Of a stretch of DNA of 5,631 nucleotides, positions 1-5,631 are shown piece by piece. Numbering within the stretch: the stretch's first letter is position 1; each line of letters starts with the position of its first letter. Source of the DNA: Lysobacteraceae bacterium (GTDB lineage Bacteria > Pseudomonadota > Gammaproteobacteria > Xanthomonadales > Wenzhouxiangellaceae); assembly GCA_020201235.1 (NCBI GenBank), contig JAIVHD010000332.1:1-5631 (forward strand), written 5' to 3'. Both the position numbers and the translations under genes were made by a program. Below the pieces are notes generated by a model that was given only the letters and a program-made list of their open reading frames with translations, did no database searches and was not told where the DNA came from.

Positions 1-468
1 GGTGCCGGCGATTTCTGCGCCTTGTATCCGATCGCGCTACCGCTGGATGCACTTTCCGGTCTCGAACCGGGAACGCAGGTAGACCGTTTGCCGCGCGGCA
101 CGGGACCGGGCAATTTCTCCTGGCTGACCTGGGCCGGAAACCCGAGCGCGCCGGTGCTGGCCAACAGTCTTGTCCCGCCCGGCGACAGCTACACCTACAT
201 CAACCCCGACGATGACAGCGACTGGCTGCTTACGCCGGGCGACTGGACCCAGGGCGCGCCCGGCGCGATGAACAGTTCGGCCATCCGTGACAACCTTGAC
301 GCACTGCTTGGCACCGAAATTACAGTGCCAGTCTGGTCGGAGTTTCGAGGCCAGGGCAACAACCTCGATTACCGGGTTATAAATTTCGCCCGGGTGCGCC
401 TGCTGGACTATCGCCTGCCCGGCAACGGCTGGTTTACGTTCGAGTTCCTTGGGTTCAGTCACTGTTAC
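1..468 (+). other. N-terminal-side globular domain, TadG C-terminal-like (tentative)
   Basis: This stretch precedes the Ig-like array and does not follow its repeat pattern. Visible landmarks are PGNFSWLTW (109-135), a Gly/Pro- and Asp-rich middle (YINPDDDSDW, then GDWTQGAPG), and at 310-423 the pattern G-x-x-x-x-V-P-V-W, then G-x-G, then FARVRLLDYRLPG. From memory this combination resembles a domain in the C-terminal part of TadG-like Flp-pilus proteins, where a similar 'VPVW ... FA.V.L..Y.LPG' run occurs. I cannot confirm the match. Cysteines at 16-18 and 463-465 bracket the domain and could form a disulfide if it is exported. The domain continues upstream of the window, so its full size is unknown. 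Confidence 0.45.
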
Positions 469-2412
469 AACCGGGCACCGGAAGCGCTCGTCCAGCAGCT
501 CGAGACCGAGGCCGGCACGGCCCTGGATGTCGAACTCGAAGGAGTCGATCCCGATGAAGACGAACTGACCTTCGAGGTCACCACGCCACCCGAGCACGGT
601 CGGCTCGAAGGTGAACCGCCACTACTGCGCTACATCCCCGACCCAGCTTTTACCGGCGAGGATAACTTCGAATTCATCGCGCTAGATGACTACCTCGCCT
701 CACCTCCAGCGCGCGTGACGATCCAGGTCGTGCGCACTAACCTGCCGCCTTCGTTCATCTCTACACCGATTACCAGCACGGTCTCCGGCAGAGCGTATCA
801 ATATCAGGCCATCGCGACGGACCCGGACGAGGGTGATGCGCTGACATACACGATTCGTTCTGGTCCTGATGCGATGACCATCGATGCTCAATCGGGACTG
901 GTGGCCTGGCAGCCTGGCGACGATGATATTGGTTTTGCTCCTGTCGTTCTCGAAGCTTTTGATCCATTCGGTGCGAGCGGGATTCAGTCATTCGACGTGG
1001 AAGTGTTTGCGCAGAATTCGGCACCTGTCGCAACCCCCGGGGCGGTGCAGACGGAAGAAGGCATAGCCGTCCCGATCGAATTGGCCGGCACGGACCGCGA
1101 AGGCGATATGCTGACCTTCCGGATTACGGAGATGCCCGCCCGCGGACGTATCATCGGCACACCACCGGCGCTGACCTATGTGCCAGACGCGAACTACGAT
1201 GGACTCGATTTATTCCGGTTTACGGCTTTCGACGGCGAGCTTGAATCCATACCCGCAATCGTCGAAATCGAGATTCTGGGCGATAACGACCCACCGCGAA
1301 TCATCAGCGAGCCGGTGACTCCTCATGTGCTCGGCACCGGACTTTCAGATCCCGAGCCGCAGGTTCTCAGGGGCTGGGAATTGGCGGAATTTCCGTCAGC
1401 GCATGGTGGAAGTCCAAACTGGTCGTTTTCTGGTGACGGATTAACTGCCACCCAGATCGGAAATAACCCACCGTCGACGCTGCTCGGTGATTTCAATGCA
1501 GTCAATAAACGAATTGAAGGAACCTGGCTGGTCGCGACTTTATCGGATGACGACTTCATTGGTTTTGTTCTTGGTTACCAGGATATCTATAAAAGTTACC
1601 TGTTCGAGTGGAAAAAAAACGCGCAAGGAAATACACCGCGAGGGTATTCATTCAATATTTATGACCTGCCCTCGGATGGCAGTGAGGGGGCACCGGACTT
1701 TCAGGGCGCGAACACCGTGCAAGGAATGTCGCTGCATTCTAACGACGTTGGCTGGATAAGCCACAGATTATACGATTACACGATTGACTATCGTCCCGGT
1801 GACATCAAGGTAAGCATCCGAGAAGGAGGGCAAATTCTGGAAGAATTCCAGATCACCGATGATCGCTTATTGGATGGCCGGTTTGGAATCTTTAATTTTT
1901 CTCAATCGAATACAGTTTTCACTGTAAAGATTTCCGATCTCGATGGAGGAAATGTTATTTATCGTCTGATTGAGGGGCCGGCAGGCGCGACCATCGATGA
2001 AACGACAGGCTTGATCCGCTGGGTAACCGCAGCCGATCAGGTGGGTCGCCACCCGGTTGTCATCGATGTCGAGGACGAGTTCGGCGCGACAAGCCGACAA
2101 GCATTCGACCTTGTGGTGCTCGACGAACAGCCAGTCATCACCAGCGACCCTCTCGAAACCGCGTTTTCGGACGAGCCGTACCGGTACCTGGTCACCGCGC
2201 TCGATCCTAACCCGGACGATGTGCTGACCTATTCTCTGGTCGACGGGCCGGACGGCGCGGCGATGGATCCGGTTTCGGGATTGCTCGAATGGATACCTCC
2301 CGGTACCGGGACCTACGATTTCACCGTCCGAGTCACCGATGCCCTTGGCTTGAGCGGTGTCCAGGCGTTCTCAGTCGAAGTGATACCCAGGCCGGCCAAT
2401 GAACCCCCCTGA
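1..2412 (+). CDS. Large secreted Ig-like/TSP_C multidomain protein, N-terminal-side part (5' partial; ends at the frame change)
   Basis: Seen: frame 1 is open from base 1 with no stop until TGA at 2410-2412, giving 803 codons. The true start lies upstream; the TTG at 22 is just a leucine codon inside the open frame. Domains in order: a globular N-terminal segment (1-468), a tandem-95/Big_9-like repeat (469-735), a He_PIG-like repeat (739-1014), a second Big_9-like repeat (1015-1284), an Ig-like repeat interrupted by a TSP_C-like domain (1285-2127), and another He_PIG-like repeat (2128-2397). The last residues, NEPP, are the first half of the linker that opens every following repeat (NQPPE, NRPPE). 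The stop therefore falls inside a linker, not at a natural protein end. No transmembrane segment is visible. There are only two cysteines, at 16-18 and 463-465. Family knowledge: such beta-sandwich arrays are typical of exported adhesins. Inference: this is the N-terminal part of the protein encoded in frame 2 after 2399. A separate truncated protein is less likely. Confidence 0.9.
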   Translation, partial: GAGDFCALYPIALPLDALSGLEPGTQVDRLPRGTGPGNFSWLTWAGNPSAPVLANSLVPPGDSYTYINPDDDSDWLLTPGDWTQGAPGAMNSSAIRDNLDALLGTEITVPVWSEFRGQGNNLDYRVINFARVRLLDYRLPGNGWFTFEFLGFSHCYNRAPEALVQQLETEAGTALDVELEGVDPDEDELTFEVTTPPEHGRLEGEPPLLRYIPDPAFTGEDNFEFIALDDYLASPPARVTIQVVRTNLPPSFISTPITSTVSGRAYQYQAIATDPDEGDALTYTIRSGPDAMTIDAQSGLVAWQPGDDDIGFAPVVLEAFDPFGASGIQSFDVEVFAQNSAPVATPGAVQTEEGIAVPIELAGTDREGDMLTFRITEMPARGRIIGTPPALTYVPDANYDGLDLFRFTAFDGELESIPAIVEIEILGDNDPPRIISEPVTPHVLGTGLSDPEPQVLRGWELAEFPSAHGGSPNWSFSGDGLTATQIGNNPPSTLLGDFNAVNKRIEGTWLVATLSDDDFIGFVLGYQDIYKSYLFEWKKNAQGNTPRGYSFNIYDLPSDGSEGAPDFQGANTVQGMSLHSNDVGWISHRLYDYTIDYRPGDIKVSIREGGQILEEFQITDDRLLDGRFGIFNFSQSNTVFTVKISDLDGGNVIYRLIEGPAGATIDETTGLIRWVTAADQVGRHPVVIDVEDEFGATSRQAFDLVVLDEQPVITSDPLETAFSDEPYRYLVTALDPNPDDVLTYSLVDGPDGAAMDPVSGLLEWIPPGTGTYDFTVRVTDALGLSGVQAFSVEVIPRPANEPP
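469..1284 (+). repeat. Three Ig/cadherin-like protein repeats, alternating Big_9-like and He_PIG-like types
   Basis: Units are 469-735, 739-1014 and 1015-1284. Units 1 and 3 share the tandem-95/Big_9 pattern: NxAPxA, then TEEG or TEAG, then VELEGVDPDEDELTFEV or its equivalent, PxHGRLxGxPP, L(T/R)YxPDxxFxGxDxFxF. Unit 2 follows the He_PIG pattern: PPSFIST, YQYQAIATDPDEGDALTY, GPDAMTIDAQSGLVAWQP, ending in a beta strand FDVEVF. Both families fold as beta sandwiches and bind calcium through the Asp-rich loop. They act as spacers or adhesive modules in exported bacterial proteins. Assignment is from motif recognition only. Confidence 0.8.
1285..2127 (+). other. Ig-like (He_PIG-type) repeat split by the TSP_C-like domain
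   Basis: The opening strand of a standard repeat, NDPPRIISEPVTP, lies at 1285-1323. Then comes the TSP_C-like domain. The remainder of a standard repeat resumes at about 1936: DLDGGNVIYRLIEGPAGATID, then TTGLIRWV, ADQVGRHPV, and a final AFDLVV strand ending before 2127. The intact repeat later in the protein runs from PPEIxS through YxVxAxDPDGD to LxFxLxxxPxG without interruption. The insertion therefore falls between strand A and the calcium-loop segment. The last strand of TSP_C (VFTVKISD) may double as the Ig strand that precedes the Asp loop. The exact boundaries are uncertain by several residues. Confidence 0.65.
1345..1938 (+). other. Thrombospondin C-terminal-like (TSP_C, L-type lectin-like) domain
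   Basis: Frame 1 here encodes about 198 residues with clear TSP_C landmarks. These are DDDFIGFVLGYQ at 1546-1581 (family pattern DDDYAGF-hydrophobic-FGYQ), YLFEWKK at 1597-1617 (family YVVMWK), NDVGW at 1741-1755 (family NVGW), YRPGDIKVSIREG further on, and GRFGIFNFSQSN at 1876-1911 (family GRLGVFCFSQEN). Family knowledge: TSP_C is a jelly-roll lectin-like domain that binds calcium. It is best known at the C-terminus of animal thrombospondins, where calcium-binding type 3 repeats precede it, and it also occurs in bacterial exported proteins. Here no type 3 repeats precede it, and it sits inside an Ig-like repeat. It lacks the cysteine found in the FCFSQ motif of the animal proteins (N in its place). 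Local base composition is AT-rich compared with its neighbours. Confidence 0.8.
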
Positions 2413-3781
2413 GTTCACATCCGCACCCGTCCTGACCGCGTTCGTCGGGCAGTTATATCGGTACGCGCCCCAGGCCGTGGACGCAGACGGCGATCCGATC
2501 CAGTTCGGGCTGGTCGGCGATTTGCCGTTCCATATGCAGATCTTCGACGGCGAAAACATCACTTGGCAGCCTGGTGCCGATCAGATACGGGACTGGACCA
2601 TTACAGTCGATGCCCGGGACGGCAATGGCGGTGTGTCGGAGCAGACCTTCACCATTCAGGTTCAGGATGTAACCGGCAATAATCCGCCGATCATTGCCTC
2701 CGAGCCGGATGTCGCGGTCGAGGCGGGCGCGGAGTATCACTACCGCGTCGTGGCCCAGGATCTGGATGGAGACCCGCTGCAATTCTCGTTAACTGAATCG
2801 CCGGCGACCATGACCATAGGCCAGTTCGATGGTGAGATCAACTGGCGGCCAACCACCGACGATATCGCCTTTCATCGGGTTACAGTCCGTGTCGACGATG
2901 GCCGCTTGGGGCATGCGATTCAAAGCTTCAGCCTGGCCGTCGTGTCTTCGCTGAGCAATGCAGCACCAGTAATCGAGAGCGCACCAGTTTTAACCGCGCA
3001 AGTGGGCATGCCGTACCAGTATCGGGTTCAGGCATCGGATCCCGACGGCGACGCCGTGAGCTTTGCGTTTGTAGAAGCACCTGACGGGATGACGATAGAT
3101 CGAACGAGCGGGCGGGTGGAGTGGCAACCGACGTCCGGGCAGGTTGGCCCGAGTCCTGTCGTCATTGTGGTCAGCGATGGCCGCGGCGGTGTCGCCCGCC
3201 AGCAGTTCACCGTGCTTGTCAACGACACGTCGGTCAACCAGCCGCCGGAAATCACGAGCACACCACCGATGAGCGGTACTGCCGGAGTGGAACTGGTCTA
3301 TCTGGTCCAAGCCAACGATCCCGACGGCGACGTGCTTTCATTCGCGCTTGCACAGGCGCCTGCGGGTGCCGTTAGCGATTCGGTCACCGGACAGTTGCGC
3401 TGGATACCAGGCGCCGACCAGACGGGCGAACAAGCGTTCGAAATCCGGGTGACCGATGGTAATGGCGGTCTGGCCGTTCAACGCTTTACCGTTTTCGTTC
3501 AGCCGCCTGCCGTTGGCAATCGGCCGCCCGAAATCGGCTCCAGCCCGCCCTTCGGCGCAAAGACTGGCCGGGAATACGCCTACGACATGGTTGTCGAGGA
3601 CCCCGACGGCGATGTGTTGAACTTCACGCTGGCCGAAGGCCCGGCCAGCATGAGCATCGATGGTGCCACTGGCCAGTTGCGCTGGACGCCGCAGCAGGTT
3701 GGCGCGGCATCGGTCCGGGTCGAGGTCAGCGACGGCGAATTCACCGTCTTCCAGCAATGGCAGATTGAAATCCTGGACGGC
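2128..3781 (+). repeat. Six tandem He_PIG/cadherin-like Ig repeats of about 88-95 residues
   Basis: Unit starts are 2128, about 2402, 2681, 2957, 3236 and 3518, and the array ends at 3781. The first unit is in frame 1, the rest in frame 2. Shared pattern: N-x-PPxIxSxP, G-x-x-YxYxVxAxDPDGDxLxFxLxxxPxGMxID, TGxLxWxP, QxGxxxxxIxVxDGxGG, QxFxxxV. The Asp-rich loop reads DPNPDD, DADGD, DLDGD, DPDGD, DPDGD and DPDGD along the array, matching the calcium site of cadherin-like folds. Units are similar in protein but diverged in DNA, apart from short shared stretches such as the 16 bases at 3038-3053 and 3317-3332. The array probably forms a calcium-stiffened rod that holds the RHS region away from the N-terminal part. 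The frame change lies in the linker between the first and second units. Confidence 0.85.
2384..2412 (+). other. Frame-change zone: C6 run abutting TGA, with overlapping ATG
   Basis: Frame 2 is closed before 2384 (TGA at 2381-2383) and frame 1 closes at 2410-2412, so any shift must happen in these 29 bases. The zone holds six C's (2404-2409) read in frame 1 as CCC CCC, followed at once by TGA G. Removing one C gives GAA CCC CCT GAG, that is EPPE, and restores the repeat linker exactly. A +1 slip of proline tRNA from CCC to the overlapping CCT would have the same effect. It is known that CCC-N sites are prone to +1 slippage and that bacterial prfB uses a +1 shift at a UGA. No strong Shine-Dalgarno-like stimulator lies just upstream of the C run. 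The ATG at 2399-2401 overlaps the stop by 14 bases and has AGG at 2389-2391 before it. Confidence 0.85.
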
Positions 3782-5631
3782 ACGGTGCCGCTCTCGCTTG
3801 AGCTTGTGATCAACCCCCAATTCCCGGAAATTGGCCAGACCGTCGAGATTCAACTGCTTCCCGAATCGGCCGCCGGTCAGGTCATGGCGGAGGTCACGAT
3901 CAACGGCGGGGTGGTCCCCGTCGATCCAGGCCTGATCGCCCGGTTTGTGCCGTCGGCGGCCGGCGAGCAAACGGTGCTGGCCACCGTCGACGACGGGTTC
4001 GAACAAGCCAGCGCCGAAGATACTTTCCGCGTCAGCGATCCGGGAGCGGAGGGCGGCCCGGTCGCGACACTTCTCAGCCCCGACTTCGACGCTGAACTCA
4101 CCACCCCGGTCGGCGTGCGCGGTGCGCTGCAGGGCGACGGGATCGTACGCTGGATCTTGGCCTACACCGAGATTGGCTCCCAGGATTTCGCCATCCTTGC
4201 CGAAGGCACCGACGCATTTGACCCGACCGACCTCGCCCAATTCGATCCGACCCTGTTGCTCAACGGCCAATACCGCATAGTGCTGCAAGCCTGGGACGAC
4301 CAGGGCCGCACCGGTGTCGACTCGCGCGAAGTGCGCGTCACCGGCGACATGAAAGTCGGCCACTTCTCGATCACCTTCGAGGATCTCTCGATTCCGGTCT
4401 CGGGCATCCCGATCACGGTCAGCCGTACCTACGACACCCGCCAGCGTCACAAGCCGCTGGACTTCGGTCATGGCTGGACAATTGATTACCAGAACGTACG
4501 CGTCCAGGAGTCGCGTCGGCTAGGGTTGGGCTGGGACATTGTCCAGTTCCGGTCCGGCCCCTTCGGCGCCTTTGTTGAGTTCTGTGTATTGCCGCAAGGC
4601 GAACCGCTGGTCACCGTCACCCTGCCCGACGGCAGTGTCGAAACCTTCGAAGTGCATATCAAAAACGAATGCAACGACTTCATTGCTGTGATCGATTTTC
4701 TGGAGTTCGACTTCCAGCCGATCGATGGCACGCTGTCGACGCTGACCGAAAGCGACTTCTCCGGCAGCATGCGGCTGGTCAACGGCAACCTGGTCGAAAA
4801 CGGCACCTTCAGCATCATCGCTGACCCGACGAACTACACCCTGACGACCAAGGACGGCTTCGTCTTCGAACTCGACCAGAACTTCGGCATCCGCACCGTA
4901 ATCGACCCCAACGACAACACCCTGACCTACACCGACGACGGCATTCTGCACTCGTCCGGCAAGAGCGTGCTGTTCAACCGCGACACCTCTGGCCGGATCA
5001 CCGACATCGTCGACCCCAAGGGTAATGTGCTGAGCTACGAGTACGATGGGGTGGGGGATCTTATTGCCTTCGCCGACCGCGAACAGCACGTCACCCAGTT
5101 CGGATACCTGTCGGGCTATTTCCTTGAAGACATCATCGACCCGCGGGGTGTGCGGGCCATCCGCAACGAATACGACGAAGACGGGCGTTTGATTGCCCAG
5201 ATCGACGCCGACGGCAACCGCATCGAGTTCACCCACGACATCGAAGGCCGGCTGGAAATCGTCAAGGACCGGCGCGGCAACTCCACCGTCCACGTCTACG
5301 ACGACCACGGCAACGTCATTAGCGAAACCAACGCGCTGGGCGAGACCACGCAGCGGACCTACGACGACTTCGGCAACGAACTGACCCGCACCGACCCGCT
5401 CGGTAATGTCTGGTCGGCGGCGTTCGACGAGGACTTCAACCAGATTGAGGACACCAACCCGCTGGGCGAGACCAACGCCAGCAGCTACAACGACCGGGGC
5501 CTGCTGCTGACCCAGACCGCGCCCGACGGCACGGTCATCCTGAGCAACCAGTACGACGGCAGAGACAACCCCACGGCAATCACCGACGCATTGGGACAGA
5601 CCACGGAATTCGACTATGCGTTTTTCGGTCT
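2399..5631 (+). CDS. Ig-like repeat and RHS/YD-repeat protein, continuation in frame 2 (3' partial)
   Basis: Seen: frame 2 has a stop at 2381-2383 and then stays open to the window end (1,077 codons from the ATG at 2399). I translated it codon by codon and found no stop. It opens with MNPPEF and holds five full Ig-like repeats (2402-3781), two less clear beta-sandwich segments (3782-4036 and 4058-4345), an RHS entry region (from 4349) and YD repeats to the edge. The product beginning at this ATG has no signal peptide. A weak AGG at 2389-2391 lies seven bases before the ATG, so coupled re-initiation is possible. Family knowledge: RHS proteins carry a conserved shell and a variable C-terminal tip, which would lie beyond this window. 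Inference: this is the rest of the frame 1 protein, separated by a one-base shift. Alternatives are a broken gene, a programmed +1 shift, a coupled second protein, or a sequencing error. Confidence 0.9.
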   Translation, partial: MNPPEFTSAPVLTAFVGQLYRYAPQAVDADGDPIQFGLVGDLPFHMQIFDGENITWQPGADQIRDWTITVDARDGNGGVSEQTFTIQVQDVTGNNPPIIASEPDVAVEAGAEYHYRVVAQDLDGDPLQFSLTESPATMTIGQFDGEINWRPTTDDIAFHRVTVRVDDGRLGHAIQSFSLAVVSSLSNAAPVIESAPVLTAQVGMPYQYRVQASDPDGDAVSFAFVEAPDGMTIDRTSGRVEWQPTSGQVGPSPVVIVVSDGRGGVARQQFTVLVNDTSVNQPPEITSTPPMSGTAGVELVYLVQANDPDGDVLSFALAQAPAGAVSDSVTGQLRWIPGADQTGEQAFEIRVTDGNGGLAVQRFTVFVQPPAVGNRPPEIGSSPPFGAKTGREYAYDMVVEDPDGDVLNFTLAEGPASMSIDGATGQLRWTPQQVGAASVRVEVSDGEFTVFQQWQIEILDGTVPLSLELVINPQFPEIGQTVEIQLLPESAAGQVMAEVTINGGVVPVDPGLIARFVPSAAGEQTVLATVDDGFEQASAEDTFRVSDPGAEGGPVATLLSPDFDAELTTPVGVRGALQGDGIVRWILAYTEIGSQDFAILAEGTDAFDPTDLAQFDPTLLLNGQYRIVLQAWDDQGRTGVDSREVRVTGDMKVGHFSITFEDLSIPVSGIPITVSRTYDTRQRHKPLDFGHGWTIDYQNVRVQESRRLGLGWDIVQFRSGPFGAFVEFCVLPQGEPLVTVTLPDGSVETFEVHIKNECNDFIAVIDFLEFDFQPIDGTLSTLTESDFSGSMRLVNGNLVENGTFSIIADPTNYTLTTKDGFVFELDQNFGIRTVIDPNDNTLTYTDDGILHSSGKSVLFNRDTSGRITDIVDPKGNVLSYEYDGVGDLIAFADREQHVTQFGYLSGYFLEDIIDPRGVRAIRNEYDEDGRLIAQIDADGNRIEFTHDIEGRLEIVKDRRGNSTVHVYDDHGNVISETNALGETTQRTYDDFGNELTRTDPLGNVWSAAFDEDFNQIEDTNPLGETNASSYNDRGLLLTQTAPDGTVILSNQYDGRDNPTAITDALGQTTEFDYAFFG
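3782..4345 (+). other. Two beta-sandwich-like linker segments before the RHS region
   Basis: The DPDGD repeat pattern stops at 3781. Segment one (3782-4036) contains PEIGQTVEIQL, VTINGGVVPVD and GEQTVLATVDDGF, typical of PKD- or Ig-like strands ending in FRVSD. After a Gly-rich hinge (PGAEGG), segment two (4058-4345) starts PVATLLSP and contains LLNGQYRIVLQAWDDQGRTG and a final VRVTG strand. The latter resembles the Ig-like module that I recall directly preceding RHS regions in large exported RHS proteins. I cannot assign either to a named family. They are in frame with, and continuous with, the neighbouring domains. Confidence 0.55.
4349..5631 (+). other. RHS region: entry module and YD repeats (incomplete at window end)
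   Basis: The entry module begins MKVGHFSITFEDLSIPVSG, then IPITVSRTYDTR and FGHGWTIDYQNVRV (to 4502), the usual prelude to an RHS shell. It continues through TLPDGSVETFEV and YTLTTKDGFVFELDQNFGI. YD repeats follow from about 4862: ILHSSGKSVLFNRDTSGRI, DPKGNVLSYEYDGVGDLIAF, EYDEDGRLIAQIDADGNRI, VYDDHGNVISETNALGETT, TYDDFGNELTRTDPLGN and QYDGRDNPTAITDALGQTT. Two cysteines (4583-4585 and 4670-4672) are the only ones in the frame 2 product and may pair. Family knowledge: RHS/YD repeats form a large beta-strand cocoon that encloses a C-terminal effector, which self-cleavage often releases. The diagnostic end of the shell and the effector tip are not in this window, so a toxin role is inference only. 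Confidence 0.9.

Noticed and set aside
22..24. TTG as a translation start
   Set aside because: The frame is open back to base 1, no Shine-Dalgarno sequence precedes it, and the residues before it (GAGDFCA) look like the same domain. The real start is upstream of the window.
1614..1620. A AAA AAC, a classic -1 slippery heptamer in the correct phase within an A8 run
   Set aside because: A -1 shift here would meet TGA at 1662-1664 after about 14 codons, while the 0 frame continues with a recognisable TSP_C domain. It is most simply a Lys-Lys-Asn stretch in an AT-rich segment, though the A8 run could be prone to sequencing error.
2399..2401. ATG 2399 as the start of an independent second gene
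   Set aside because: It is kept only as a possible re-initiation site. The product would start in the middle of a repeat linker with no signal peptide, and the repeat alignment across the junction is gapless, which favours one ancestral gene.
2990..3310. Overlapping minus-strand small frames (2990-3310, 3028-3261) and other short frames in both directions
   Set aside because: They are all inside the two main frames, lack domain patterns, and have no supporting start signals.
469..3781. Tandem DNA repeats or a CRISPR-like array
   Set aside because: The periodicity of about 280 bases is at the protein level. The DNA of the units is diverged, with only short shared stretches, and there are no palindromic repeats or spacers.
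3338..4471. Long minus-strand open frame (377 codons)
   Set aside because: It lies wholly opposite the repeat and linker domains, whose protein pattern is clear on the + strand. Its product is Asp/Arg/Gly-rich with no recognisable motif, as expected from the complement of GC-rich third positions.
4520..5308. Minus-strand open frame (262 codons), Val/Asp-rich product
   Set aside because: It is antisense to the YD repeats. The Val- and Asp-rich repetition is the mirror of GAC/ATC/GTC-rich codons on the + strand, and I see no ribosome binding site or domain.

Overview
The window is filled by one very large multidomain gene on the + strand, and both ends are cut off. Frame 1 is open from base 1 to a TGA at 2410-2412. 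Frame 2 takes over at 2399 and stays open to base 5631. The protein repeat pattern runs across the frame change without losing or gaining a residue, so the two frames are almost certainly one ancestral gene of at least about 1,876 codons within the window. The frame change coincides with a run of six C's followed directly by the stop (CCC CCC TGA). I see no second gene, RNA gene, promoter, terminator, mobile element or CRISPR array.

Layout, N- to C-terminal: (1) 1-468, an N-terminal-side globular domain resembling a C-terminal domain I associate with TadG-like pilus proteins (moderate to low confidence); (2) 469-1284, three Ig/cadherin-like repeats of two alternating types; (3) 1285-2127, an Ig-like repeat that appears split by a thrombospondin C-terminal-like (TSP_C) lectin-type domain at about 1345-1938; (4) 2128-3781, six more Ig-like repeats of about 88-95 residues with Asp-rich DPDGD-type loops, the frame change falling between the first and second; (5) 3782-4345, two further beta-sandwich-like segments; (6) 4349-5631, the start of an RHS/YD-repeat shell, still running at the window edge.

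The protein reads as a secreted or surface-exposed rod: calcium-binding beta-sandwich repeats and a lectin-like module would project and bind, and an RHS cage would follow. In RHS proteins a variable, often toxic, C-terminal tip usually comes after the shell, followed by an immunity gene. Both would lie downstream of this window and neither is seen here. Signal peptide and translation start lie upstream.

The organism looks like a bacterium with a moderately GC-rich genome, with GC-rich third positions especially after about 3900. A Gram-negative such as a gammaproteobacterium is plausible, but the sequence does not settle it. The TSP_C segment is clearly more AT-rich than the rest, which suggests a separate history.
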